Origin: Phenylobacterium koreense
GTDB taxonomy: Bacteria; Pseudomonadota; Alphaproteobacteria; Caulobacterales; Caulobacteraceae
Direction of reading: 5' to 3'
Assembly: GCF_040545335.1 (NCBI RefSeq)
Contig: NZ_JBEPLU010000003.1
Span: 310,001-374,000, forward strand
Length of the DNA stretch: 64,000 bases
Of the stretch, positions 8,678-17,520 are shown piece by piece (positions within the stretch are counted from its first letter, which is position 1; each line of letters begins with the position of its first letter). The notes below the pieces were generated by a model that searched no databases, had not been told where the DNA came from, and saw nothing but the letters and a program-made list of their open reading frames with translations. The position numbers were made by a program, and so were the translations under genes.

Positions 8678-9699
8678 ACGCCCGCCTGAAAGCCATTTCC
8701 GATCCGACCCAGCTCACCGGCCCCGAACGGGCCGCGGTGGTCCTTCTCGCCTTGGGCGAGGAGCACAAGACGATCTGGGAGCACCTCGACGAAGAGGAGA
8801 TCAAGGAGATCTCCCAGGCCATGGCGAGCCTCGGCACCGTCTCGGCCGGCGCGGTCGAGCACCTTCTCGTCGACTTCATCTCCGGCATGTCGGGCGCCGG
8901 GGCGATCATGGGCTCCTTCGAGCAGACCCAGCGCCTGCTGCAGGCCTTCCTGCCGGCCGACAAGGTCGACGCCCTCATGGAGGAGATCCGCGGTCCCGCG
9001 GGCCGCACCATGTGGGACAAGCTGGGCAACGTGAACGAGGCGGTGCTCGCCAACTACCTGAAGAACGAATACCCGCAGACCGTCGCCGTCGTGCTCTCGA
9101 AGGTGAAGTCCGACCACGCCGCCCGCGTGCTGGCCGCCCTGCCCGAAGACTTCGCCCTGGAGTGCGTCACCCGCATGCTGCGCATGGAGCCTGTGCAGCG
9201 CGACATCCTCGACAAGATCGAACAGACCCTGCGCACGGAGTTCATGTCCAACCTGGCGCGCACCTCCAAGCGCGACAGCCACGAGATGATGGCGGACATC
9301 TTCAACGCCTTCGACCGCCAGACCGAGGCCCGCTTCCTGACCGCCCTGGAAGAACGCAACCGCGAGAGCGCCGAGCGCATCCGCGCCCTGATGTTCGTCT
9401 TCGAGGACCTCTCCAAGCTGGACCCCGGCGGCGTCCAGACCCTGCTGCGCAACGTCGAGAAGGACCAGCTCGCCCTGGCCCTCAAGGGCTCCTCGGACTC
9501 CCTGCGCGAGATGTTCTTCTCGAACATGTCCGAGCGCGCCTCGAAGATCATGCGCGAGGACATGGAGAGCATGGGCCCGGTCCGCCTGCGCGACGTCGAC
9601 CAGGCCCAGATGGCCATGGTCCAGGTCGCCAAGGACCTGGCCGCCAAGGGCGAGATCATGCTGGCCGGCGCTGGCGGCGACGACGAGTTGATCTACTGA
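8674..9699 (+). CDS. fliG: Flagellar motor switch protein FliG
   Basis: The 341-residue C-ring protein carries the FliG N-, middle and C-terminal domains. Recognisable parts are [18 protein letters not shown] near the start, the middle segment [15 protein letters not shown], and the torque helix region [20 protein letters not shown]. It couples the MS ring to the stator and the switch complex. The ATG at 8674 overlaps the fliF stop, which indicates translational coupling; an in-frame TTG at 8656 is inside fliF and less likely. Confidence 0.97.
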   Translation: MNARLKAISDPTQLTGPERAAVVLLALGEEHKTIWEHLDEEEIKEISQAMASLGTVSAGAVEHLLVDFISGMSGAGAIMGSFEQTQRLLQAFLPADKVDALMEEIRGPAGRTMWDKLGNVNEAVLANYLKNEYPQTVAVVLSKVKSDHAARVLAALPEDFALECVTRMLRMEPVQRDILDKIEQTLRTEFMSNLARTSKRDSHEMMADIFNAFDRQTEARFLTALEERNRESAERIRALMFVFEDLSKLDPGGVQTLLRNVEKDQLALALKGSSDSLREMFFSNMSERASKIMREDMESMGPVRLRDVDQAQMAMVQVAKDLAAKGEIMLAGAGGDDELIY

Positions 9700-9731
9700 T
9701 GGGCGGCTTCCTCTCACTCCTCCTCGATCCT

Positions 9732-9778
9732 CACCCCCTGGGGGAGGTGGCCCGATGCGCAGCAACGGGACGGAGGGG
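9732..9778. repeat. Dispersed CTCCCC/GGGGAG palindromic repeat, copy A
   Basis: CACCCCCTGGGGGAGGTGG is followed by an imperfect inner arm and ends CGGGACGGAGGGG. Similar elements are at 17019-17058 and 58432-58479. All three share a C-rich/G-rich hairpin, a variable inner hairpin, and a final GGAGGGG or GAGGGG. This copy sits inside the flagellar operon between fliG and fliH, and its last GGAGGGG is 13 bases before the fliH ATG, so it may supply that gene's ribosome-binding site. Confidence 0.6.
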
Positions 9779-9790
9779 CGGCGCGCTCGC

Positions 9791-10435
9791 ATGACGACGC
9801 CCCACCAGAAATTCGGCTTCGACACGGTGTTCGACAACGCCGGCGGCGCTTACGCTCCACCGCGGCCCAAGCGCCTCTTCCCCGCCGACGAGGTCGAGGC
9901 GATCCGCGCCCAGGCCTTCGCCGAGGGCGAGCGCCAGGGCCTCGGCTCCATGGCCGCTCTCGAGGCCCAGGCCCTGTCCCAGATCGCCGCGGCCGTGGGC
10001 CAGGCCCTGCCGCGCCTGGCCGGCGTCGCCCATGAGCACCGCGAAGCTTCCGCCGCCCTGGCCCTCGCCTGCGCGCGGGCCATCGCCGACGCGGCCCTCG
10101 ACGCGTTCCCGGTCGCGCCGATCCGTGCGGCCATGGAAAACCTCGCCCGCGAGATCGAGGCCCAGCCCCGCCTGATCGTGAACGTCTCGGCCCAGCTCGC
10201 CGAAGGCCTCCAGGCCAAACTCGAGGAAACCGCCCGGGCCATCGGCTATCCCGGCGCCATCCAGGTGCGGGCCTCGGCCTCCATCGGCCCGGCCGCCTTC
10301 ACTCTCGACTTCGGCGACGGCGCGGCCGCCTTCGATCCGGCCGCCGCCGCCGAGCGCGTCGCCGGCGCCCTGCACGCCGCCCTCGCTGCCGAGGGCCTGC
10401 ACGCCGAACCCCTTATTCCTGGAAGCGAAGGCTGA
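9791..10435 (+). CDS. fliH: Flagellar export regulator FliH (FlbE)
   Basis: The 214-residue protein occupies the flbE position of the Caulobacter operon. It has an Ala/Glu/Gln-rich helical middle and ends in a compact domain, as FliH proteins do. FliH binds the ATPase FliI and docks it to the export apparatus. The ATG at 9791 is preferred over an in-frame ATG at 9755 because the latter lies inside a dispersed repeat and has no ribosome site. FliH diverges quickly, so the call rests largely on position. Confidence 0.82.
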   Translation: MTTPHQKFGFDTVFDNAGGAYAPPRPKRLFPADEVEAIRAQAFAEGERQGLGSMAALEAQALSQIAAAVGQALPRLAGVAHEHREASAALALACARAIADAALDAFPVAPIRAAMENLAREIEAQPRLIVNVSAQLAEGLQAKLEETARAIGYPGAIQVRASASIGPAAFTLDFGDGAAAFDPAAAAERVAGALHAALAAEGLHAEPLIPGSEG

Positions 10436-10440
10436 CCGCC

Positions 10441-10773
10441 ATGGCCGACAACGACCTCAAGCTGGACGAGTTCGCCCCCTCCAATCCGATGGAGATCGGG
10501 ATGGAGATCGAGGAGAAGACCGCCACCGACCTCGCGCCGGTGTTCGACGTGCCGGTGTCGATCTCGGCGGTGCTCGGGCGCGCCACCATGTCGGTGGCCC
10601 AGCTCCTCCAGCTCCAGTCGGGCAGCGTCCTCGACCTCGACCGCAAGGTCGGCGAGGCCATCGACATCTATGTGAACAACCGCCTGGTCGCCCGCGGCGA
10701 GGTCGTCATCGTCGACGACCGCCTGGGCGTGACCATGACCGAAATCATCAAGGACGGCGACACCCAGGGCTGA
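10441..10773 (+). CDS. fliN: Flagellar motor switch protein FliN
   Basis: The 110-residue protein contains the SpoA/FliN C-terminal domain: [20 protein letters not shown], then [17 protein letters not shown] and [19 protein letters not shown] sequence ending in VTMTEII. FliN forms the lower part of the C ring and takes part in switching and export-cargo docking. It starts five bases after fliH. The length is normal for a stand-alone FliN. Confidence 0.95.
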   Translation: MADNDLKLDEFAPSNPMEIGMEIEEKTATDLAPVFDVPVSISAVLGRATMSVAQLLQLQSGSVLDLDRKVGEAIDIYVNNRLVARGEVVIVDDRLGVTMTEIIKDGDTQG

Positions 10774-10805
10774 TCCGCCCCGGTCTGTCAGTAGGAGATA
10801 GTGCT

Positions 10806-12173
10806 ATGCGGCTTTTGGTTGTCGGAAAACTGAACGGTCAGCTCGCCAGCGCCGTGAAGATGGCGATGACGGCGGGCGCCAAGGTCAGCCATGTCGAGAC
10901 CGCCGACGCCGCGACCCACGCCCTGCGCGCTGGTCAGGGCGCGGACCTGCTGCTGGTCGATTACGACCTCGACATCGCCGCCCTCATCGCCGCCAACGAG
11001 GGCGAGCGCATCCACGTGCCGGTCGTCGCCTGCGGCGTCGACGCCGACGCCCGCAAGGCTGCCAACGCCATCCGCGCCGGCGCCAAGGAGTTCATCCCGC
11101 TCCCGCCCGACGCCGAGATGATCGCCGCCGTCCTCTCGGCCGTCTCGGACGACGACAAGCCGATGGTCGTGCGCGATCCGGGCATGCAGTCGGTCATCGG
11201 CCTGGCCGACCAGGTCGCGCCCTCGGAAGCCTCGATCCTGATCACCGGCGAAAGCGGTTCGGGTAAGGAAGTCATCGCCCGCTACGTCCACCAGAAGTCC
11301 CGCCGCGCCACCCGTCCGTTCATCTCGGTGAACTGCGCCGCCATTCCCGAGAACCTGCTGGAAAGCGAGCTCTTCGGTCACGAGAAGGGCGCCTTCACCG
11401 GCGCGGTCGCCCGGCGCGTCGGCAAGTTCGAGGAAGCCAACGGCGGCACCCTGCTGCTCGACGAAATCTCCGAGATGGACGCCCGCCTGCAGGCCAAGCT
11501 GCTGCGCGCCATCCAGGAGCGCGAGATCGACCGGGTCGGCGGCGCCAAGCCGGTGAAGGTCGACATCCGCATCCTCGCCACCTCCAACCGCGACCTCGCC
11601 CAGGCCGTGAAGGAGGGGACCTTCCGCGAGGACCTGCTCTATCGCCTCAACGTCGTGAACCTGCGCCTGCCGCCGCTGCGCGAGCGCCCCGGCGACATCG
11701 TCGCCCTGGCCGAGTTCTTCATCCGCAAGTACGCCAAGGCCAACGGCATGTCCGAGCGCCCGCTCTCGGCCGAGGCCAAGCGCCGCCTGGTCGCCCACCG
11801 CTGGCCTGGCAACGTCCGCGAGCTGGAAAACGCCATGCACCGCGCGGTGTTGCTGGCCGCCGGCCCCGAGATCGAGGAAGGCGCCATCCGCCTGCCCGAT
11901 GGCCAGCCGCTGGCCGCCCCCGATCCGGCCGCCCGCGCGGCCCAGGCCGCCGCCGACGTGGCGGAGGCCGTCACCCGCACCTTCGTCGGCCAGACCGTCG
12001 CCGACATGGAACAGCGCCTGATCCTCGACACCCTGCAGCACTGCCTGGGCAACCGCACCCACGCGGCCAACATCCTCGGCATCTCCATCCGGACCCTGCG
12101 CAACAAGCTGAAGGAATATTCCGAGGCCGGCGTGACGGTGCCCGCGCCGCAGATGGGCGCCAGCGCAGCCTAA
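10806..12173 (+). CDS. flbD: Sigma-54-dependent flagellar regulator FlbD
   Basis: The 455-residue protein has a receiver-like domain (1-115), an AAA+ sigma-54 activation domain with Walker A GESGSGKE, the sigma-54 contact loop GAFTGA and Walker [11 protein letters not shown], and a C-terminal Fis-type helix-turn-helix ([17 protein letters not shown]). It should activate late flagellar genes with RpoN and repress early ones, as in Caulobacter. The receiver lacks the acidic pair after beta-1 (VVGKLN instead of VVDDD) and the conserved Lys, so classical phosphorylation is unlikely; Caulobacter FlbD is instead controlled by FliX. Confidence 0.95.
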   Translation: MRLLVVGKLNGQLASAVKMAMTAGAKVSHVETADAATHALRAGQGADLLLVDYDLDIAALIAANEGERIHVPVVACGVDADARKAANAIRAGAKEFIPLPPDAEMIAAVLSAVSDDDKPMVVRDPGMQSVIGLADQVAPSEASILITGESGSGKEVIARYVHQKSRRATRPFISVNCAAIPENLLESELFGHEKGAFTGAVARRVGKFEEANGGTLLLDEISEMDARLQAKLLRAIQEREIDRVGGAKPVKVDIRILATSNRDLAQAVKEGTFREDLLYRLNVVNLRLPPLRERPGDIVALAEFFIRKYAKANGMSERPLSAEAKRRLVAHRWPGNVRELENAMHRAVLLAAGPEIEEGAIRLPDGQPLAAPDPAARAAQAAADVAEAVTRTFVGQTVADMEQRLILDTLQHCLGNRTHAANILGISIRTLRNKLKEYSEAGVTVPAPQMGASAA

Positions 12174-12198
12174 GGTCGGACCTGGGGGCGGATTTCAG

Positions 12199-14286
12199 AT
12201 GACGGACACGACGATCTCGCAACGCCCGACCGCCCGCGACGTCATGAGCTGGGTGATGAAGGGCGAGGTCGCTCTCGCCCTGGGCGTGATCGGCATCGTC
12301 GTGCTGCTGATCCTGCCGATCCCGCCCTTCATGCTGGATCTGCTGCTGGCGGTGTCGATCACCTCGTCGGTTCTGATCCTGATGACCTCCCTGCTCATCA
12401 AGAAGCCGCTCGAGTTCACCGCCTTCCCGACCGTCCTGCTGGTCACCACCCTCTATCGCCTCGGCCTCAACGTCGCCTCGACCCGCCTGATCCTCGGTCA
12501 TGGCCACGAGGGCGCGCACGGCGCCGGCAAGATCATCGAAGGCTTCGGCAAGCTGATGATGGGCGGCAACTACGTCATCGGCGTCATCGTCTTCGCCATC
12601 CTGGTGATCGTGAACTTCGTGGTCATCACCAAGGGTTCGGGCCGGATCGCCGAGGTTTCCGCGCGCTTCACCCTGGACTCCATGCCCGGCAAGCAGATGG
12701 CCATCGACGCCGACCTCTCGGCCGGCCTGATCGAGGAGGCCGAGGCCAAGACCCGCCGCAAGGAGCTGGAGCAGGAAAGCACCTTCTTCGGAGCCATGGA
12801 CGGCGCCAGCAAGTTCGTCCGCGGCGACGCCATCGCCGGCCTGATCATCGTCGCCATCAACATCATCGGCGGCATCCTGATCGGCGTGGTCCAGCACAAG
12901 GTGCCGCTGGGCCAGGCGGCCTCGACCTACACCATCATGACCATCGGCGACGGCCTGGTCAGCCAGATCCCGGCCCTGGTGATCTCCATCGCCGCCGGCT
13001 TCCTGGTGTCGAAGGCGGGCGTCGACGGCTCGGCCGACAAGGCCCTGGTCGCCCAGCTCGCCATGAACCCGATCAGTCTGGGCATGGTCTCGGCCTCGGC
13101 CGGTGTCATCGCCCTGATCCCCGGCATGCCGATCGTCCCCTTCGCGGCCCTGGCCGCCGGCGCCGGCTATCTCGCCTGGAAGCGCTCGCAGCAGGCCGCC
13201 GCCCCGCCGCCGGTGGACATAGTCCCGGCCGCCGCCCCGGCCGAGCAGCAGGAAGAGTCCATCGCCCAGTCCCTGGCCATCGACGAGGTCAAGATCGAGC
13301 TGGGCTATGGCCTGCTTTCGCTGATCAACGACCTCGAAGGCCGCCGCCTCACCGACCAGATCAAGGCCCTGCGCCGAACGCTCGCCCAGGACTTCGGCTT
13401 CGTCATGCCGGCGGTCCGCATCCTCGACAACATGCGCCTGCCCTCCCAGGGCTACATGATCCGCATCAAGGAGATGGAGGGCGGCGGCGGCGAGGTTCGG
13501 CTGGGCTCGCTGATGGCCATGGACCCCTCCGGCGGCCAGGTCGACCTGCCCGGCGAGCACATGCGCGAGCCGGCCTTCGGCCTGCCGGCCACCTGGATCG
13601 ACGACTCCCTGCGCGAGGAAGCCACCTTCCGCGGCTACACCATTGTCGACCCGGCCACCGTGCTGACCACGCACCTGACCGAGATCCTCAAGGAGAACAT
13701 GCCCGACCTGCTCTCCTACGCCGAAGTCCAGAAGCTGCTGAAAGAACTGCCGGGCGAGCAGAAGAAGCTGGTCGAGGACCTGATCCCCAGCGTGGTCTCG
13801 GCCACCACGGTCCAGCGTGTCCTCCAGGCCCTGCTGCGCGAGCGGGTGTCGATCCGCGACCTGCCGGCCATCCTCGAGGGCATCGGCGAGGCCGCCCCCC
13901 ACACCAGCTCCATCACCCTGCTGGTCGAACAGGTCCGCAGCCGCCTGGCCCGCCAGCTCTCCTTCGCCTATCGCGGCGACGACGGCGCCCTGCCGATCAT
14001 CACCATGTCCGGCGAGTGGGAGAACGCCTTCGCCGAGGCCCTGGTCGGCGCGGGCGAGGAAAAGCAGCTCGCCCTCGCCCCCTCGCGCCTCCAGGACTTC
14101 ATCCGCGCGGTCCGCGAAAGCTTCGAGCGCGCCGCCCTGGCCGGCGACAGCGCCGTCCTGCTGACCAGCCCTCAGATCCGCCCCTACGTCCGCTCGATCA
14201 TCGAACGCTTCCGCGGCCAGACCCCGGTCCTCAGCCAGAACGAAATCCACCCCAAGGCCCGCCTGAAGACCGTCGGCCAGATCTGA
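12199..14286 (+). CDS. flhA: Flagellar type III export gate protein FlhA
   Basis: The 695-residue protein has about eight membrane helices in its first half, including the FHIPEP-family segment LEFTAFPTVLLVTTLYRLGLN. A cytoplasmic export-gate domain runs from about residue 350 to the end and contains EVRLGSLMAMDP and LTTHLTEILKENMPDLLSY. It is the nonameric gate through which rod, hook and filament subunits pass. It begins 25 bases after flbD with a modest ribosome site, consistent with the same transcript. Confidence 0.97.
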   Translation: MTDTTISQRPTARDVMSWVMKGEVALALGVIGIVVLLILPIPPFMLDLLLAVSITSSVLILMTSLLIKKPLEFTAFPTVLLVTTLYRLGLNVASTRLILGHGHEGAHGAGKIIEGFGKLMMGGNYVIGVIVFAILVIVNFVVITKGSGRIAEVSARFTLDSMPGKQMAIDADLSAGLIEEAEAKTRRKELEQESTFFGAMDGASKFVRGDAIAGLIIVAINIIGGILIGVVQHKVPLGQAASTYTIMTIGDGLVSQIPALVISIAAGFLVSKAGVDGSADKALVAQLAMNPISLGMVSASAGVIALIPGMPIVPFAALAAGAGYLAWKRSQQAAAPPPVDIVPAAAPAEQQEESIAQSLAIDEVKIELGYGLLSLINDLEGRRLTDQIKALRRTLAQDFGFVMPAVRILDNMRLPSQGYMIRIKEMEGGGGEVRLGSLMAMDPSGGQVDLPGEHMREPAFGLPATWIDDSLREEATFRGYTIVDPATVLTTHLTEILKENMPDLLSYAEVQKLLKELPGEQKKLVEDLIPSVVSATTVQRVLQALLRERVSIRDLPAILEGIGEAAPHTSSITLLVEQVRSRLARQLSFAYRGDDGALPIITMSGEWENAFAEALVGAGEEKQLALAPSRLQDFIRAVRESFERAALAGDSAVLLTSPQIRPYVRSIIERFRGQTPVLSQNEIHPKARLKTVGQI

Positions 14287-14332
14287 TCTGGCCCTCCCTC
14301 AGAACTGGATCCGCAATCTTCCTCGAATCGCC

Positions 14333-14441
14333 ATCCCCGGCCGCGTGAGCGTGCCGGGGATCCATACGCACCAGCGTTTCCGGCTATCCTCGGCGTTTAG
14401 GGATGACCGGGACCTGCCGGCCCGGCCATGACGAACCGGCG
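14333..14441. repeat. Dispersed ~108-bp double-hairpin repeat, copy 1
   Basis: The element starts with a perfect 9-bp stem ATCCCCGGC/GCCGGGGAT around an 11-base loop. It continues CATACGCACCAGCGTTT, then CCTCGGCGT, and ends in a second G/C-rich region GGCCCGGCCATGACGAAC. The same order of blocks is found at 34587-34694 with scattered substitutions. It fills the gap between flhA and the GNAT gene on the opposite strand and may act as a bidirectional terminator or be a non-autonomous dispersed element. Confidence 0.75.
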
Positions 14442-14475
14442 TGAGCTTCAAATGCGATGGGCCCCGCGCCGCCCC

Positions 14476-14982
14476 TCAAACCAGCGGCTTGGCGAAGATG
14501 TACTGCGGCCCCATGCCTTCCTCGTGTCGCTGGCCGGTATCGACGAAGCCGATCTTCCGATAGGCATTGATCGCGGCCGTGTTGCGCGAGTTCACCGCCA
14601 GCATGAGCTGCGGCTGCACGGGCCGTTCCCGCGCGAACCATTCTTCCAGCAGGCTGATGCAGCGCCGCCCCACGCCCTTGCCCTGGAAGCCCGGGCGGAC
14701 GCGGAAATTGTGCAGGCTCACCGTCCCCGGCGGCGCCCAGGCCGGCCGGCGCAGCCCTTCGCGCAGGACGAAGAAGCCGACCACCTCGCCGTTCGGCTCG
14801 ATCACCGCAAAGCCCTGTTCCAGGCCCACGGCGCCAGGCTCGTTAAGGCGCCCGAACACCTCGTCCAGGCTGCCGGCGAAGGCCTCCTGCTCAGGCGGCA
14901 GCGCAATGGCCTCGACCAGCTCGCGGTCGGCGCCGGAGATCGGCTCAAGTTTCCAATCGGCCGCTTGTATCGTCGGTCCCAT
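14476..14982 (-). CDS. GNAT-family N-acetyltransferase
   Basis: The 168-residue protein has the GNAT core: strand VVGFFVLREG, the V-x-RPGFQGKGVGRR acetyl-CoA loop (family form R/Q-x2-G-x-G/A), and an asparagine-containing AVNSRNTAAINAYRKIGF near the end. It transfers an acetyl group from acetyl-CoA; the acceptor is unknown. No strong ribosome site precedes the ATG, so the start is less certain than the family. It is convergent with the flhA transcript. Confidence 0.85.
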   Translation of the reverse strand: MGPTIQAADWKLEPISGADRELVEAIALPPEQEAFAGSLDEVFGRLNEPGAVGLEQGFAVIEPNGEVVGFFVLREGLRRPAWAPPGTVSLHNFRVRPGFQGKGVGRRCISLLEEWFARERPVQPQLMLAVNSRNTAAINAYRKIGFVDTGQRHEEGMGPQYIFAKPLV

Positions 14983-15111
14983 GATCGAACGCTAAATACC
15001 GAATGTCGTGATCTCGGAAACCGACGGTAGCACAAAGCCCTGACTCCGCTCTTCTTTTTTGGCCGCTCCGAAAAAGCTGGCGGCGTAGCCTTGCGGCCTG
15101 CCATTTCACGC

Positions 15112-15124
15112 AACATATGATGTT
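15112..15124. promoter_or_regulatory. Palindrome just before the Rrf2-family gene
   Basis: AACAT-ATG-ATGTT has perfect 5-bp arms and lies two bases before the regulator's start codon. Rrf2-type regulators often repress their own operon from sites in this position, so it is a plausible autoregulatory operator. The evidence is position and symmetry only. Confidence 0.35.
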
Positions 15125-15126
15125 TC

Positions 15127-15591
15127 ATGAGACGAGACAGCAAGCTGTCGGGCGTGCTCCACGTCCTCCTGCACCTGGCCGAGCACGACGGTCCGGCCAC
15201 CTCCGAGGTCCTGGCCAAGGCCATGAGCACCAATCCGGTGGTGGTCCGCCGGGTCATGGCTGGCCTGCGCGACCATGGCTATGTCCGCTCCGAAAAGGGC
15301 CACGGCGGCGGCTGGACCCTCGCCTGCGACCTCTCCAAGGTCACCCTGCGCGACATCTACGAAGCCCTCGGTTCGCCCGGCCTGCTGGCCATGGGCAACC
15401 GCACCGAGTCGCCCGGTTGCCTCGTGGAGCAGGCGGTCAATGCGGCTCTCGACCAGGCCTTCCACGACGCGGAGGCCTTGCTGCTGGCCCGCTTCGGCGA
15501 AGTGACCCTCGCCATGCTCTTCGCCGACTGTCACGACCGCCTCGTCAGCCGGGGCGGCGCCCACGACCTGGAGTCTGTTCATGCGTCATGA
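15127..15591 (+). CDS. Rrf2-family transcriptional regulator
   Basis: The 154-residue protein has the Rrf2 winged helix: [40 protein letters not shown] and the wing [25 protein letters not shown]. Only two cysteines are present, at GCLVEQ and DCHDR, so the three-Cys iron-sulfur cluster of IscR is not conserved; regulation through a thiol or another signal is possible. Its 3' end overlaps the next gene by 11 bases, so it probably controls the downstream flavoprotein. Confidence 0.9.
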   Translation: MRRDSKLSGVLHVLLHLAEHDGPATSEVLAKAMSTNPVVVRRVMAGLRDHGYVRSEKGHGGGWTLACDLSKVTLRDIYEALGSPGLLAMGNRTESPGCLVEQAVNAALDQAFHDAEALLLARFGEVTLAMLFADCHDRLVSRGGAHDLESVHAS

Positions 15592-16471
15592 CGCGATCAT
15601 CGTCGGCGGCAGTTTCGCCGGCCTCTCGGCCGCCATGTACATCGCCCGCGCGCGGCGATCGGTCTGCGTCGTCGACGCCGGCGCCCCGCGCAACCGCTTC
15701 GCCGCACAGTCGCACGGCTTCTTCGCCCAAGACGGCAGTTCGCCCCGCGCCATGCTCGCCGCCGCCCGGGCGCAGGTCGCCGCCTATCCGACGGTCAGCC
15801 TTGTCGACGGCGAGGCCGTCGCGGCCCGCGCGCAGGATGATGGCTTCCTGGTCGAGCTCGCCGATGGCCGAACGCTCGAAGGCGCCCGGCTCGTGCTGGC
15901 CTTCGGACTCGCCGACGAATTGCCACCGCTGCCCGGCCTCGCCGAGCGCTGGGGCGCCTCGGTGATCCACTGTCCCTACTGCCACGGCTTCGAAGTCGCC
16001 GATCGCAGGCTCGGGGTCCTGAACCTCTCGCCGATGTCCGTCCACCAGGCCGCCCTGATCGCCGAATGGGGTCCGACGACCTTCTATCTGGACGGTGGCG
16101 AACTCGACCCCGCCGCCGCGGCCGATCTCGCCGCGCGCGGAGTCCGGATCGAATCTGCGAAGGTCGAAGCGCTGCACGGCGAAGGCTTGGGCCTTTCGGC
16201 CATCGCCCTGGCCGATGGTCGGAGCGATCCCCTGGACGCCCTGTTCATAGGTCCGCGCAACCACCTGGGCAGCCCCATCGCTGAACAACTTGGCTGCGAT
16301 ATGGATCAGGGCCCGCTCGGGGCGATCGTCAAGACCGACGCCTGGAAAATGACAACGGTTCCAGGTGTTTACGCAGCCGGCGACATCTCACGCGGCGCGC
16401 ACAGCGTCACCTGGGCCTCGGCCGACGGGGTCACCGCCGGGGTCGCCGTGCATCGCTCGCTGGTCTTCTGA
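15581..16471 (+). CDS. Thioredoxin-reductase-like FAD/NAD(P)-dependent oxidoreductase
   Basis: The 296-residue flavoprotein begins with the FAD-binding pattern [20 protein letters not shown] and ends with the second FAD contact [12 protein letters not shown]. The redox centre is CPYCHGFE, in the position of the CATC motif of thioredoxin reductase; this CPYC form is typical of a stand-alone bacterial subfamily often paired with Rrf2 or other regulators. It overlaps the regulator gene by 11 bases, indicating a two-gene operon. The physiological electron acceptor is not known. Confidence 0.88.
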   Translation: MRHDAIIVGGSFAGLSAAMYIARARRSVCVVDAGAPRNRFAAQSHGFFAQDGSSPRAMLAAARAQVAAYPTVSLVDGEAVAARAQDDGFLVELADGRTLEGARLVLAFGLADELPPLPGLAERWGASVIHCPYCHGFEVADRRLGVLNLSPMSVHQAALIAEWGPTTFYLDGGELDPAAAADLAARGVRIESAKVEALHGEGLGLSAIALADGRSDPLDALFIGPRNHLGSPIAEQLGCDMDQGPLGAIVKTDAWKMTTVPGVYAAGDISRGAHSVTWASADGVTAGVAVHRSLVF

Positions 16472-16597
16472 CCAACGCCGCATCGCCTGCGGCCGATCGG
16501 CCGACCCCAGCGTCACGAACGTTGCAGGCGCGGTCCCCGGCTGGTAGCGATTTGCCCCTGCGGCGGTCACTGTCGGCCGCGAAGCGTTGGATATCGA

Positions 16598-17005
16598 ATG
16601 CGGCGACCTGCTTCCCCGACCCGGCGCGGCCCGGGCAGCTCGATCTTCTGGGATCTGCTGACCTTCGAACGGCTGATGACCAACCAGGTGATTCACCTGA
16701 TCTATTGGGCCGGGCTGGGCGTCATCGCATTGCTGGCGTTCGGCACCGTCGGCGCGGCCGTGGGCGTCGCCCTGCGCGAGGAAAACTGGTTCGGGATCCT
16801 GCTGGCGATTCCAGTGCTGGTCGCCGGCCTGCTGGTGGTCGGGGGCCTCATCCTCTTGTGGCGCTCGTTCTGCGAGCTCTATGTCGCCCTTTTCCGCCTG
16901 AGCGACGACCTCCACGCCCTGCGCCAGGCCGCCGACGCCGACCAACTCGAAGCCACCACCGCGCGCGTCCAACAGCGCCAAGCCCCGCCCGGCCCGCTGA
17001 ACTGA
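16598..17005 (+). CDS. DUF4282 membrane protein
   Basis: The 135-residue protein carries a DUF4282 domain: FWDLLTFERLMTNQVIHLIY, two transmembrane helices at about residues 35-60 and 68-90, and a cytoplasmic segment CELYVALFRLSDDLHALR. The polar ends suggest both termini are cytoplasmic. The function of the family is unknown. The ATG at 16598 is the first in frame; an internal ATG at the MTNQ segment would remove the FWDLL motif and is less likely. Confidence 0.75.
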   Translation: MRRPASPTRRGPGSSIFWDLLTFERLMTNQVIHLIYWAGLGVIALLAFGTVGAAVGVALREENWFGILLAIPVLVAGLLVVGGLILLWRSFCELYVALFRLSDDLHALRQAADADQLEATTARVQQRQAPPGPLN

Positions 17006-17022
17006 GCATCCTTCAGATGCTC
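17004..17022 (+). terminator. Hairpin at the stop codon of the DUF4282 gene
   Basis: GAGCATC-CTTCA-GATGCTC is a perfect 7-bp stem that begins within the TGA stop. There is no T-run after it. It lies between convergent genes and may help end transcription together with the adjoining repeat. Confidence 0.4.
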
Positions 17023-17058
17023 CCCGCTGGGGAGCTGTCAGCGAAGTTGACCGAGGGG
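17019..17058. repeat. Dispersed CTCCCC/GGGGAG palindromic repeat, copy B
   Basis: GCTCCCCGCTGGGGAGC is a perfect hairpin. It is followed by TGTCAGCGAAGTTGACC, itself an inner hairpin (GTCAGC/GTTGAC), and ends GAGGGG. The block order matches copies at 9732-9778 and 58432-58479. It lies between the convergent DUF4282 and fliJ genes. Confidence 0.65.
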
Positions 17059-17109
17059 CCCTCCCCGCCAGGAGAGGACGACGGTGTGGGACGATCTATG
17101 TCGTCCCCC

Positions 17110-17520
17110 TTACCGCGCTGCGACGCGCCGCAGGCCCATCTCGTCTAGCGCGGCGGTCTCCCGGCGGCTCGCCTCCTTGAGCTGGGCCAGCCGGATGCCC
17201 TCGGCCACCTGCTCGTATTTCTTCTGCTCCTCGAAGGCCAAGGCCAGGGCGTCGCGCGCGCCGGCTTCCTCCAGGGCGATGCGGTCGATCTCGACCTGGA
17301 CCATCGCCTTGCGGGCCCGCAGGCCTTCCCAGAAACCCGCCTGGTAAAGCCCCGCCTCGGCGTCCTGCCGTGTGCGCATGGCCTCGGCCTCGCCCTCGGC
17401 CTCCAGCATGGCCAGCTTCATCTCCGCCTGCATCCGCCGGCCGGCGATCTCCCCCAGCCGCTTCTGCAGCAGTTCCACTTCATAGGTCGAAAGCTTGATC
17501 AGGGATTTGGCCCAACTCAT
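17110..17520 (-). CDS. fliJ: Flagellar export protein FliJ
   Basis: The 136-residue protein is almost entirely alpha-helical and rich in Glu, Ala, Arg and Lys, as expected for the coiled-coil FliJ stalk that fits into the FliI hexamer. It begins [20 protein letters not shown]. Its ATG overlaps the fliI stop as ATGA, so the two genes are translationally coupled. FliJ is poorly conserved, so the call relies on the coiled-coil character and the fliI pairing. Confidence 0.88.
   Translation of the reverse strand: MSWAKSLIKLSTYEVELLQKRLGEIAGRRMQAEMKLAMLEAEGEAEAMRTRQDAEAGLYQAGFWEGLRARKAMVQVEIDRIALEEAGARDALALAFEEQKKYEQVAEGIRLAQLKEASRRETAALDEMGLRRVAAR

Noticed and set aside
11971..14250. A 759-codon open frame on the minus strand opposite flbD/flhA
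   Set aside because: It is antisense to clear flagellar genes, is rich in Gly, Asp, Gln and Arg as GC-rich shadows are, and has no domain signatures or ribosome site.
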